A stretch of DNA of 64,000 nt from Polyangia bacterium (GTDB taxonomy: Bacteria > Myxococcota_A > Polyangia > Nannocystales > Nannocystaceae), in contig JAUHWG010000027.1 of NCBI GenBank assembly GCA_030424595.1, positions 62,001 to 126,000 on the forward strand, in the 5' to 3' direction. Each line of letters starts with the position of its first letter. Within the stretch, counting starts at the first letter, position 1. A model generated the notes under the pieces. It saw only the letters and a program-made list of their open reading frames with translations, did no database searches and had not been told where the DNA came from. Below, one piece after another: positions 25,559 to 33,087 of this stretch. A program made the translations under genes and the position numbers.

Positions 25559-26086
25559 TCAGCCGCCGTCGTAGTCAAACGTGTAGATCTGGCTGATCGC
25601 GAGCTCCGTCGCCGGCAAGCTCCCTGTCCAGCTCTGCTCCACGGCCCCGGCGACCTCGAGGTTGAAGTCGCCGCCGTTGACCCCGTCGAAGTTCTGCACC
25701 CAGACCTCGTAGGTCCCGGAGAGCGCCTGCGAGTTGAAGTTGATGTTCTCGATGTGGAGGCCGTCGTCGGAGCACTCCCCGAGCACGCAGTCGTCGACGT
25801 CGAGGTAGCCGTCGTCGTTGTTCGGGAACTGAAACGAGATCTCCGAGCCGCTCGGGGTCCGAACGTGGAGGTCGAAGTCGCTGAAGGCAGACCAGGAGAG
25901 CGAGACCCGGAAGAGACCCTGCTGGACGCAGACCTCACCGAAGCAGACCGCCCCGTCGACACAGTCCGAGTCGACAAGACACGGCTCACCTGACATGCCG
26001 TCGCCGGCCCCCTCCTCGGGGACCGGTCGATCGCTGCAGGAGAGCGCGAACAAGACCGCAGCTCCGACACCAAGGCGGGCGCCCAT
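25559..26086 (-). CDS. Lipoprotein with a DUF2135/YfaP-like beta-domain
   Basis: 175 residues. The signal ends in ALSC (lipobox). A Cys-rich EGF-like or knot segment follows (CLVDSDCVDGAVCFGEVC), then a beta-domain. In that domain LSWSAFSDFDLHVRTPSG, YLDVDDC, NINF and GTYEVWVQNFDG match the DUF2135 pattern of calcium-binding-like exported proteins. Start ATG 26086; the near-consensus TATAGT ends 6 nt upstream, so the message is probably leaderless. Probably surface-exposed; ligand unknown. Confidence 0.78.
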   Translation of the reverse strand: MGARLGVGAAVLFALSCSDRPVPEEGAGDGMSGEPCLVDSDCVDGAVCFGEVCVQQGLFRVSLSWSAFSDFDLHVRTPSGSEISFQFPNNDDGYLDVDDCVLGECSDDGLHIENINFNSQALSGTYEVWVQNFDGVNGGDFNLEVAGAVEQSWTGSLPATELAISQIYTFDYDGG

Positions 26087-26092
26087 GAGCCC

Positions 26093-26098
26093 ACTATA
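26093..26098 (-). promoter_or_regulatory. -10 motif of the DUF2135-like lipoprotein gene
   Basis: TATAGT on the minus strand ends 6 nt before the ATG at 26086. It is one of the best -10 matches in the window. Confidence 0.5.
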
Positions 26099-26184
26099 CG
26101 CGCAGACCCCTCGGCGCGGGGGAGAAGCTCAGCACGCGCAAAGATAGGCCCCAACGCCATCGATGACGCAGCCACGGGCAATTC

Positions 26185-26193
26185 TGCTAACTT
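26185..26193 (+). promoter_or_regulatory. Extended -10 motif before the 26201 lipoprotein gene
   Basis: TGC TAACTT ends 7 nt before the GTG at 26201. Confidence 0.5.
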
Positions 26194-26200
26194 TTGCCGG

Positions 26201-27040
26201 GTGTACACCGCCCGCCTGCCCGGCCTCCTCGTCCTCGCCGCGCTCACTTCGGCGCTCGCTTGCGCGACTGGCGACGACGACAGCTCTCCCTCGGACGCGA
26301 GCGCAGGCCTGACGAGCGGGACCGGTGATCTCTCCTCGACCGGCGACACCAGCTCGACCGGCGACACCGACGGCGGGCCCACATCGAGCACGAGCACCGC
26401 GACCGCCTCGACGACCAGCACGAGCACGTCGACGACCACCGAAGCCGAGACCGACCCGGGCAGCGCCAGCGAGTCGACCACCGTCGACACAGAGGACACC
26501 GCCTGCATCCCCGGCGAGCTCGACTGCGCCTGTGTCGACGGAGGCTGCGACGAGGGCCTCGCCTGCGTCGATGATCTCTGCATCGCACCGCTCGACTGCG
26601 CAGGCGACGACAACGAGCCCAACGAGACCGAGGCGACGGCGACCGTCCTGCCGATGATCACCGACGACGATGACGACGAGAGCAGCGTCTCTGGCGTACT
26701 CTCCGGGGACTCCGACGTCGACTGGTACCGCTTCATCGGCGCCGACACGGTCTTTCATACGACCGAGCCGACGACCACCCTAGACGCCTCCGGGGATCTT
26801 CGCTTTTGCATGTTCCTCGACTGCCTCGAGGACGGACCGGCGCTGACCGAGGTCTCCTGCCCCGACGGCACCGACTTCGCGATCTCCCCCGAACTTCGCC
26901 CCGGGTGCTGCTCCAGCGCCGGGTTTGAGCTCAAGGACTACAACTGTCCCGGCGGCGACGACAGCCTCTTGGTCTTCCTCCGCCTCGACAAGCCTCTCTT
27001 CGACGAGTGCATCGACTACACGGTGAGCTACTTCCTCTAG
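26201..27040 (+). CDS. Lipoprotein with Thr/Ser linker and acidic Cys-rich domain
   Basis: 279 residues from GTG. The signal ends in ALAC. A Ser/Thr/Gly/Asp linker of about 75 residues is followed by a Cys-rich turn (CIPGELDCACVDGGC, CVDDLC) and an acidic domain (DDNEPNETEAT, DDDDDES). That domain contains DSDVDWYRF, which resembles the bacterial pre-peptidase C-terminal (PPC-like) beta-sandwich pattern. No catalytic motif. Probably a secreted or surface structural or binding protein. It is divergent from 26086, with both genes apparently leaderless. Confidence 0.75.
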   Translation: MYTARLPGLLVLAALTSALACATGDDDSSPSDASAGLTSGTGDLSSTGDTSSTGDTDGGPTSSTSTATASTTSTSTSTTTEAETDPGSASESTTVDTEDTACIPGELDCACVDGGCDEGLACVDDLCIAPLDCAGDDNEPNETEATATVLPMITDDDDDESSVSGVLSGDSDVDWYRFIGADTVFHTTEPTTTLDASGDLRFCMFLDCLEDGPALTEVSCPDGTDFAISPELRPGCCSSAGFELKDYNCPGGDDSLLVFLRLDKPLFDECIDYTVSYFL

Positions 27041-27153
27041 CAGCCCGTCGTCAGCGCTCGCCGAGTGTTCGTCCCGAGCCGCAGCTCAAGCTTCGACAAG
27101 CGGGCCTCGGAAGGTTCGCCGCCCTCAGGATGCGGCCGCCCCCCTCCCCAGCC

Positions 27154-27708
27154 TCAGGCGCCGGCGACCGCCGTCGCGGTCGGGACATCCGGGGGGATCT
27201 GCGGCGCTCTCCCGAGGAACGAGCGGATCAGGTGGAAGAGCACCGAGAGCGCGCCGATGCCGAGGCCGATCACGACGCCGCTGTCGATGATCCCCCGCCA
27301 GGGCTGCTCCAGGCCGCGCACCAGCATCACCAGGCAGAGCACCCCGACGAGGATCGACCAAGAGACGATCTTCCTCACCTTGGTCGCGTGGATAAGGCCC
27401 ATACAGAAGAGCGGAGCGAGGACGACCAAATAGCCCCGCGGGTGCTCGGACAGCCACCGCGCCCGGACGACCACCCTCGGGGCGAAGGCGCGGTGGAAGC
27501 CGCGATACCCCTCCGTGTAGCCCATGAAGAAGATCCAGACGACCGCCACGGCCCACAGGGTCGGGGTCATCGACCCGCTCTGGATCGGCTCCACCGCGAG
27601 CGGCCAGAGCCGGAGCACGGCGTTGGTCAAGAGCCCCAAAACGCCGCCGACCCCCCACCCGAGGATCATCAACGATACGAGTGGGGAGCGTTCTGGGGCT
27701 GCCGGCAC
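27154..27708 (-). CDS. Small multi-pass membrane protein, unknown
   Basis: 184 residues from a GTG at 27708 with GGAGG about 12 nt upstream. Four or five hydrophobic helices are visible (about 10-35, 50-70, 92-110, 118-135 and 142-165). A central loop carries GYTEGYRGFHRAFAPR. Not assigned to a family. It lies 27 nt downstream of the sigma-factor gene on the same strand, so it may be co-transcribed with it and serve a stress or stationary-phase role. Confidence 0.65.
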   Translation of the reverse strand: MPAAPERSPLVSLMILGWGVGGVLGLLTNAVLRLWPLAVEPIQSGSMTPTLWAVAVVWIFFMGYTEGYRGFHRAFAPRVVVRARWLSEHPRGYLVVLAPLFCMGLIHATKVRKIVSWSILVGVLCLVMLVRGLEQPWRGIIDSGVVIGLGIGALSVLFHLIRSFLGRAPQIPPDVPTATAVAGA

Positions 27709-27735
27709 GGCGGGTTTGTACCTCCGCCAGCTCCG

Positions 27736-29010
27736 TCAGTCGAGGAGCTCGCGGCGCTGAAACTCGACCCGGAGCTTGCCGAGCGCCTGCTCCTGCAGCT
27801 GCCTGATCCGCTCGCGGGAGAGGGAGTAGGACTCGCCGATCTCCTTGAGCGTCATCCGCCGCTCGTCGTCCAGGCCCATCCGCTTGCGGAGGATGTCAGC
27901 CTCGATCGCCGTCAGGGAGCTGAAGACCTCCTTGAGCGTCTCATGGAGCACTTGGTTCTCGATCAGCTCTGGCGTCTCGACGAGGTCCGGATCCTCGAGG
28001 CTGTCGAGCATGGTCCGGTCGCGATCCTCCCCGAGCGGCTGGTCGAGGCTCATGGGGTTCTCCACGAGAGACCAGCGCATCCGCGAGATCCGCTCGACGC
28101 TGACACCGGTCATCTCGGCGACCTCGGCGTCGTCCGCCTTGCGGCCGTGCTCCGCCTCGAAGGCGCGACGGGCCTTCCGGACCTTGTTGTAGGCGTCGAT
28201 CATGTGGACCGGGAGGCGAACAGCGCGGGCCTTGTCCGCGATCGCGCGGCTGATCGCGTGACGGATCCACCAGCTCCCGTAGGTCGAGAAGCGGAAGCCC
28301 TTGCGGTGATCAAAGCGATCCACGGCCTTCATCAGGCCGATGTTCCCCTCTTGGATGAGGTCCTGGAAGGGCATACGACCGTGGTTGAAGCGGCGGGCGA
28401 TGGTCACGACCAGGCGGAGGTTCGCCCGGACGAAGGCGTTCTTCGCCATCCACAGCGCCTGATGCTCGCGCCGGACCTTCTTGGCGTAGCTCTGGAATGG
28501 ACGACTACCCTTGCGCGGGAGCTTCACCTTCATCGACAGCGCGTGGCCCTGCCCCGCCTCGATGGTCTGAAGGTCCGCGAGGATCTGCTCAGAGGCGACG
28601 CCGTCGAGATCCAGGAGCGCGAGCTGCTCGGCGAGCGCCACCCGAGCGACCTCGTAGGCCTTCTGGTGAGCGACGAGATCCCGGTCGCGGAGCCGGCGCG
28701 AGGCGGCCTTCATCGCCGACATCTCCGCGCGAGGGAGCTTCGTCTTGCCTGAGCCCAGCGACTCCTCGACGAGCCCGAGAATCCCCGGTATGAAGGAGGG
28801 ATAGGCCAGGATGGCCGTCCAGTAGGAGCGCCGGAGGGTCGCGATCTTGATCGCCGCCTCGAGCTCCTCGTCGCGGCTCATGACGTCGTGGACGGCCATG
28901 TCGCGGAAGTAGGGCGTAAGAGGCCCCTCTCGATCGCTCTCGACCACCGCAGCGCGCTTGGTGGAGCGAATGCGGCCAGCGCTGGAACTTGAGGTTTGAC
29001 GGGTCGGCAT
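27736..29010 (-). CDS. RNA polymerase sigma factor, sigma-70 group 2 type (RpoS/SigD-like)
   Basis: 424 residues. Region 1.2 is visible at TPYFRDMAVHDVMSRDEELEAA. Region 2 spans NLRLVVTIARRFNHGRMPFQDLIQEGNIGLMKAVDRFD and STYGSWWIRHAISRAI (core binding and -10 recognition). Region 3 contains PVHMIDAYNKVRKARR, and region 4.2 is the HTH MTLKEIGESYSLSRERIRQLQ for -35 recognition. There is no large acidic region 1.1, so it is not the housekeeping sigma. An insertion of about 90 residues separates regions 1.2 and 2. Start 29010 is chosen for AAGGAG 5 nt upstream. Likely an alternative sigma for stationary phase or development; the regulon is unknown. Confidence 0.93.
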   Translation of the reverse strand: MPTRQTSSSSAGRIRSTKRAAVVESDREGPLTPYFRDMAVHDVMSRDEELEAAIKIATLRRSYWTAILAYPSFIPGILGLVEESLGSGKTKLPRAEMSAMKAASRRLRDRDLVAHQKAYEVARVALAEQLALLDLDGVASEQILADLQTIEAGQGHALSMKVKLPRKGSRPFQSYAKKVRREHQALWMAKNAFVRANLRLVVTIARRFNHGRMPFQDLIQEGNIGLMKAVDRFDHRKGFRFSTYGSWWIRHAISRAIADKARAVRLPVHMIDAYNKVRKARRAFEAEHGRKADDAEVAEMTGVSVERISRMRWSLVENPMSLDQPLGEDRDRTMLDSLEDPDLVETPELIENQVLHETLKEVFSSLTAIEADILRKRMGLDDERRMTLKEIGESYSLSRERIRQLQEQALGKLRVEFQRRELLD

Positions 29011-29524
29011 CGGGTCTCCTTCGGTCTGGGTAGTCGCCAAGCTCTTTCTTGACGTTACGAAAGATATTGAGAAGTACAGGCTTTGTCAATGGTCTACGAA
29101 GAAAACCTACGCGCTTGTCTAAGCTTTCATCAGATCTGCCGAAGAGTGGAACAGGGCGGGAAAAATAGCCTCTACAACGACGTCCAACCTAAGTTAGACA
29201 AGCTCGCCTCTCCCGTGACGCTCACAACTGAACCTCGACTGTCCGGGCTGAACGACGTTCTACGCCGTCCTGGGGCTTGGCGATGAAACCCCATGCGTCC
29301 GCTCACAAGCATTGTAAAAGGTTCTATCCACATAGGAAGACCCTTCTCCGCGCGTGAACGAGCTCAGCCCGACTGTCTCCGCAAGAGATCCCCTCAGACC
29401 TGCGACCTCGACGTGCTCTGCGGGGCAGACCGAGCTTCAATACGCCCAACCCGTGCTCCTGGATCGCCCGCTGCCCCCGAGGGGTCCGCGAGAGCGACGC
29501 CCGCCCCCACGCTGCCGGGTCGGC
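29011..29524. other. Intergenic region of about 510 bp, A+T-richer than its surroundings
   Basis: It carries the sigma-factor promoter at 29061-29089. The rest has short A/T-rich runs, including a second, weaker minus-strand TACAAT. No coding frame has both a start with a Shine-Dalgarno and protein-like composition. A small RNA is possible but nothing proves one. Confidence 0.4.
29061..29089 (-). promoter_or_regulatory. Sigma-70-type promoter of the sigma-factor gene
   Basis: On the minus strand: a perfect -35 TTGACA, a 17-bp spacer and -10 TATCTT. The transcript would start near 29054, leaving a leader of about 45 nt with AAGGAG before the ATG at 29010. It is the only near-consensus -35/-10 pair I found in the window. 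Confidence 0.8.
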
Positions 29525-30046
29525 CTAGACCCGCAGCGAGGCGACGGCACGGACGATGACGTCCGTGGGCACCGTGAAGTCAGGGCCCATCTGCGACCGC
29601 TGCCAGACGATCGCCTCTTCTACAGATCCAAAGCTCATCGACGGGTAGTTCGTGCCGGACGCCAGACCGAGGGTCACGGCGATCGTCCGCACCGTCGCGC
29701 TCCACAGGCCATCCCCCTCCACCGCGAGGGAGGTGGCGAGCAGCTGTGGGGCGACCAAGCGCCGCTGCTCGATCAGGAAGTCACGGACGGGAGGCGGCGG
29801 GACCACGGTCCCCTGTTCGACGTAGAGGAACATGCCGACACCGCCCGGCCACTCGCGCACCAGGGATCGGAGACCGCGGTAGAGACCGTCGACGGCGCTC
29901 TGCGTGACCTCTTCGCGCCAGATGCCGACGAAGAGGTTTTGCAGGCTTCCGCTCGCGTACTCGCGCTCACCCGCGATCACCCGGAACCCTCCGACCACCG
30001 AGGCAATATACCAAGCCGCGCGCTTGCCTAGGCGAGAAACGGCCAC
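29525..30046 (-). CDS. Hypothetical cytoplasmic protein, 173 aa
   Basis: GTG start at 30046. Alpha/beta in appearance, with no signal. Segments GMFLYVEQGTVVPPPPVRDFLIEQRR and SLAVEGDGLWSATVRTIAVTLGLAS look like a STAS/SpoIIAA-like regulatory fold (beta strand, long helix), and SFGSVEEAIVWQ is typical of the last helix in such proteins. That resemblance is a judgement of pattern only. It is divergent from the PepSY-like lipoprotein, with starts 20 bp apart. Confidence 0.6.
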   Translation of the reverse strand: MAVSRLGKRAAWYIASVVGGFRVIAGEREYASGSLQNLFVGIWREEVTQSAVDGLYRGLRSLVREWPGGVGMFLYVEQGTVVPPPPVRDFLIEQRRLVAPQLLATSLAVEGDGLWSATVRTIAVTLGLASGTNYPSMSFGSVEEAIVWQRSQMGPDFTVPTDVIVRAVASLRV

Positions 30047-30047
30047 G

Positions 30048-30053
30048 TATCAT
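30048..30053 (+). promoter_or_regulatory. -10-like motif before the PepSY-like lipoprotein gene
   Basis: TATCAT ends 12 nt before the ATG at 30066. Confidence 0.35.
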
Positions 30054-30065
30054 CGCTGCACGAGC

Positions 30066-30773
30066 ATGCGCGACCTCTACCGGATCCCCCTCTCGCTCCT
30101 CCTGGTGACGACGGTGCTCGGCTGCGATCAGAAGCCCGCAGAGCCAGCGGAGCCGGTCCCGCAAAAAGACACGCCCCCCGAGGAGAAGGCCCCCGAGGCG
30201 ACGCCCCCGGCGGCGAGCCCGAGCATCGGCGCCCTCGACTCCGCGTTCATCGCGAGCATTTCTCGTCACCCGACCGCCGACAAGATCGAGATCGAGGTCA
30301 ACGCCGACGGTTCAGTCCGCGAGCTCGCCCTCTACCACAACGACGCGGACAAGCTGCCCGAGGCGGTCCGCAAGAAGGCTGAGGAGGTCTACCCAGGCGC
30401 GTCGATCAAGGGCTACGAGTCGGAGGTCGAGGGCCCCGAGCGGCGCGAGGTCTTTGAGGTCGAGCTCAAGACCGCTGAGGGCCAGGAGTGTGAGGTCGAG
30501 GCGACCGCCGCAGGCGAGCTCATCTACACCGAGTGCGAGGTCGAGGTCTCGACCCTGGGCGAGGAGCTCAAGGCCGCCACCCTAGAGGCGCTGCCCGGCG
30601 CCGAGATCGAGGAGGTCGAGATCGTCGAGCACAGCGGTGACCGACCGAAGGAGACCGTCGTCGAGGCGAAGGTCGGCGAGACGACCCACAAGCTCGTCTT
30701 CATCGACGGCAAGCTCTCGCGCCACGTCCGCGAGATCAAGGCCGAGCTCGAGTTCGACGTCCCGCTCCCGTAG
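30066..30773 (+). CDS. Lipoprotein with tandem PepSY-like domains
   Basis: 235 residues. The signal ends in TVLGC (lipobox), followed by a Pro/Glu/Ala linker. Two PepSY-like repeats follow: about 85-150 (LPEAVRKKAEEVYPGASIKGYESE, then FEVELKT, then the VEATAAGELIY strand) and about 155-235 (LGEELKAATLEALPGAEIEEVEIVE, then TVVEAKVG, then LVFIDGKL). Family knowledge: PepSY-like domains often inhibit proteases or bind partners in the periplasm. Very acidic overall. No terminator was found after it. Confidence 0.75.
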   Translation: MRDLYRIPLSLLLVTTVLGCDQKPAEPAEPVPQKDTPPEEKAPEATPPAASPSIGALDSAFIASISRHPTADKIEIEVNADGSVRELALYHNDADKLPEAVRKKAEEVYPGASIKGYESEVEGPERREVFEVELKTAEGQECEVEATAAGELIYTECEVEVSTLGEELKAATLEALPGAEIEEVEIVEHSGDRPKETVVEAKVGETTHKLVFIDGKLSRHVREIKAELEFDVPLP

Positions 30774-31066
30774 ACACGATCTGCGCAGGCCCTCGTCACC
30801 GCCGCGTCGCGCCCTCCCGGCGGCGCAGCGACGGTGGGTGAGCACCCCCCGGCGAAGCGCGGGTTCAGGCGCGCTCCTCGAGTCGTCGACTCTCTCGCTC
30901 CACTCTGGGTCGATGGGATCGCCCCACGGGCGCAGGCCCAAGGCCGCCCACAATCCGCGATAACAGCGCTTTACGGCCACTTTACCGGGGATACGGGGGC
31001 TCTTTTCGGGGCGCGGTCAGAGTGTTTGATGTGGGCAGCAGACAGCGCCCACGGAGGAACACCACC
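30774..31066. other. Intergenic region of about 290 bp
   Basis: No gene, strong hairpin or repeat recognised. The promoter of the Spy/CpxP-like gene must lie at its end. Confidence 0.4.
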
Positions 31067-31690
31067 ATGCTCAGCGTCAAGACCATCGTCACCAGCCTCT
31101 TCTCCATCGGCCTTGTCAGCGGCGCCTTCGTCGGTGACGCGTCAGCGGCCCCCAACAAGACGGGCGCCAAGCATGGCGAGGGCAAGGTCGAGCGCCTCTG
31201 CAAGCGCCTCGAGTGTACGGACGCCCAGAAGACGAAGATCGCCTCGATCAGCGGCAAGCTCGCCGAGTCGAGCAAGGTCGACCGCCAGGCGATGCGCAAC
31301 CTCAAGACCAAGCTCGCCGACGAGATCGCCAAGGACAAGCCCAGTCAGGCGACCGTCTCCAAGATCTTCGCCGACATGGACAGTCGCCAGGACGCGATCC
31401 AGCAGCGGACCAAGACCGCGCTCCTGGAGACCCATGCCCTGCTCACCTCAGCTCAGCGTGTGGAGCTCGCCGAGCTCGTCGAGCGCCGCGGTGCCAAGGG
31501 GATCTTCGGAGGCAAGGGCACGAAGGGCAAACACGGCAAACACGGCAAACACGGCAAGAAGGGAGCCGACGGCAAGAAGGGCAAGAAGGGCAAGAAGGGC
31601 AAGAAGGCCGACGGCAAGAAGGCGAACGGCGAGAAGGCGACGAAGGGCCTCCAGGCCAAGCGCCGCGGCGGGACCGCCCAGCGCGGCTGA
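31067..31690 (+). CDS. Spy/CpxP-like periplasmic protein with a Lys/His/Gly-rich tail
   Basis: 207 residues. A signal peptide (MLSVKTIVTSLFSIGLVSGA...) has a likely cleavage at ASA. Helical segments with CKRLECTDAQKTKIASIS and LLTSAQRVELAELVERR match the LTxxQ motif of Spy/CpxP stress chaperones. Residues 145-195 form a highly basic tail of GKHGKHGKHGKKG and KKGKKGKK repeats, unusual for the family; it may bind metal, polyphosphate or nucleic acid. The start is supported by GGAGG 9 nt upstream of ATG 31067. A textbook terminator follows. It is probably a single-gene transcript. Confidence 0.8.
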   Translation: MLSVKTIVTSLFSIGLVSGAFVGDASAAPNKTGAKHGEGKVERLCKRLECTDAQKTKIASISGKLAESSKVDRQAMRNLKTKLADEIAKDKPSQATVSKIFADMDSRQDAIQQRTKTALLETHALLTSAQRVELAELVERRGAKGIFGGKGTKGKHGKHGKHGKKGADGKKGKKGKKGKKADGKKANGEKATKGLQAKRRGGTAQRG

Positions 31691-31727
31691 TCCCAGCCTC
31701 AAGACCTTGCACAACAACGCTCAAGCG

Positions 31728-31768
31728 GGCGGGCGCCGAATCCTCGGCGCCCGCCTTCTTCTGTTGTC
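31728..31768 (+). terminator. Rho-independent terminator of the Spy/CpxP-like gene
   Basis: The perfect 12-bp stem GGCGGGCGCCGA / TCGGCGCCCGCC with an ATCC loop is followed by TTCTTCTGTTGT. Confidence 0.85.
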
Positions 31769-31906
31769 GCGCAGACGATCGAGGCGTCGGCCGAGAGCTG
31801 CGCGCAAGCCCTCATGACACTCCTGTCGTTGACGCACCGCCGACACGCGGAAGGTCATGAGGCAAACCACAACCCCGCGCCGCGCCGCTCAGGGAAGCGC
31901 AGGGAC

Positions 31907-33028
31907 TCAGGGAAGCTTGTCGCCGACCTCGCAGAGGAAGCGCGGCGCCGCGAAGCCCTCTCCGCCGAAGGCCAGCGCGATAAACGAGTCGACCGTGCCG
32001 TTCGCGGTCCAGCTGTACTCCATCGAGCAGCCGATGCAGTTGTTCGCGCTCGGCTGCGAGAACATCGCGATGTCGCTGACCCAGTAGACCTCGCCGTGCC
32101 CCGCCGACCACCCCGGGCACGACTCCGAGTTAAAGGGCGTCTTGGCGCAGCTGTTGCCGAGCGTGTTGGGATAGATCGACAGGATCTCGAGGTACTCCGG
32201 GCCGGCGATCCCGTCACCGCCGCCGACGGGCGTAAGCTCGTCCCCGACCGCCACCGCGAACGCAGCCTTGAGGTGCGTGGACGAGCGCGGGGCGAAGAGG
32301 TGCATCCCGTAGGAGGCGCAGATCGCCTCGGCGGCCTTCGCCGTCTGCTCGACGTCATTGCCCTGGCCGTCGACCGTGTGGACCTTGAGGATCGTGTAGC
32401 CGCCGGCGTCCGCGTCCATCTCGCACCAGGCCTTGACGTCGCCGATGCCCTGTTTCGGCCAGAGGCGGTAGATCCCCGACGGCGCATCATCGGCCGCGAG
32501 CTTGATCTCTAGGCAGGACCTCGGCTCGACACACCCGTCGAGGCAACCATCGCTCGGGTCACCGTTGTTCTTGTCGTCGCAGGCCTCGCCGCCGTTGATC
32601 ACACCATCACCGCAGCGCTGGCCGAGGAGACACACCGAGGAGCATGCACCGTAGACGCCGTCCGCGTTGTCCTCGCCGTCGTCGCACTCCTCGCCCCCCT
32701 GGACGATCCCGTCGCCGCAGATCGCGGGCGCCTCCGTGGTCGAGCCCTCGCCGGTCGAGCCCTCGCTCGTCCCGTCATCGCCCGTCGACGAACCCGCCGT
32801 GGTGGTGGTCTCTGCCGCGGTCGCCAACCCGGTCGCCAACCCGGTCGCCAACCCGGTCGACACCCCAGAGGTGCCGGTCGCGGAGGCCCCGGTCGATCCC
32901 GTCTCGCTCGCCCCGACGCAGGCATCTCCGGAGCAGGGATCGGGCTGGCATGCGAGCCCCAGCCCCACGACAAACGCCAAGAGGGCCGGGCGAAAGCGCG
33001 CGTCAAGCATGGTCATGCGCGATTTCAT
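31907..33028 (-). CDS. Lipoprotein with CGDG Cys-rich repeats and a fibrinogen-like C-terminal domain
   Basis: 373 residues. The signal ends in GLAC (lipobox), then a Thr/Ala/Gly linker containing STGLATGLATGLATA. Two Cys-rich repeats of the DUF4215 type follow (CGDGIVQGGEECDDGEDN and CGDGVINGGEACDDKNNG). The C-terminal region begins SCLEIKLAADDAPSGIYRLWP and continues with VKAWCEMDADAGGYTILK, the opening of fibrinogen C-terminal-like domains, and has paired Cys to the end. Probably a surface recognition protein. Starts at 33016 or 33010 are also possible. Divergent from the toroid operon, with starts about 60 bp apart. Confidence 0.82.
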   Translation of the reverse strand: MKSRMTMLDARFRPALLAFVVGLGLACQPDPCSGDACVGASETGSTGASATGTSGVSTGLATGLATGLATAAETTTTAGSSTGDDGTSEGSTGEGSTTEAPAICGDGIVQGGEECDDGEDNADGVYGACSSVCLLGQRCGDGVINGGEACDDKNNGDPSDGCLDGCVEPRSCLEIKLAADDAPSGIYRLWPKQGIGDVKAWCEMDADAGGYTILKVHTVDGQGNDVEQTAKAAEAICASYGMHLFAPRSSTHLKAAFAVAVGDELTPVGGGDGIAGPEYLEILSIYPNTLGNSCAKTPFNSESCPGWSAGHGEVYWVSDIAMFSQPSANNCIGCSMEYSWTANGTVDSFIALAFGGEGFAAPRFLCEVGDKLP

Positions 33029-33087
33029 ACACCGGCCGGCAACCCTTGTCAGGTAGCCCTCCCCGGGGCTGTGGTATGGCTCCAGCC

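Noticed and set aside
27007..28752. 580-codon plus-strand ORF opposite the sigma factor
   Set aside because: Antisense shadow of an unmistakable sigma-70 gene.
29083..29286. 67-codon plus-strand ORF upstream of the sigma-factor promoter
   Set aside because: Its start lies at the -35 end of the opposing promoter, with no Shine-Dalgarno and no conserved features.
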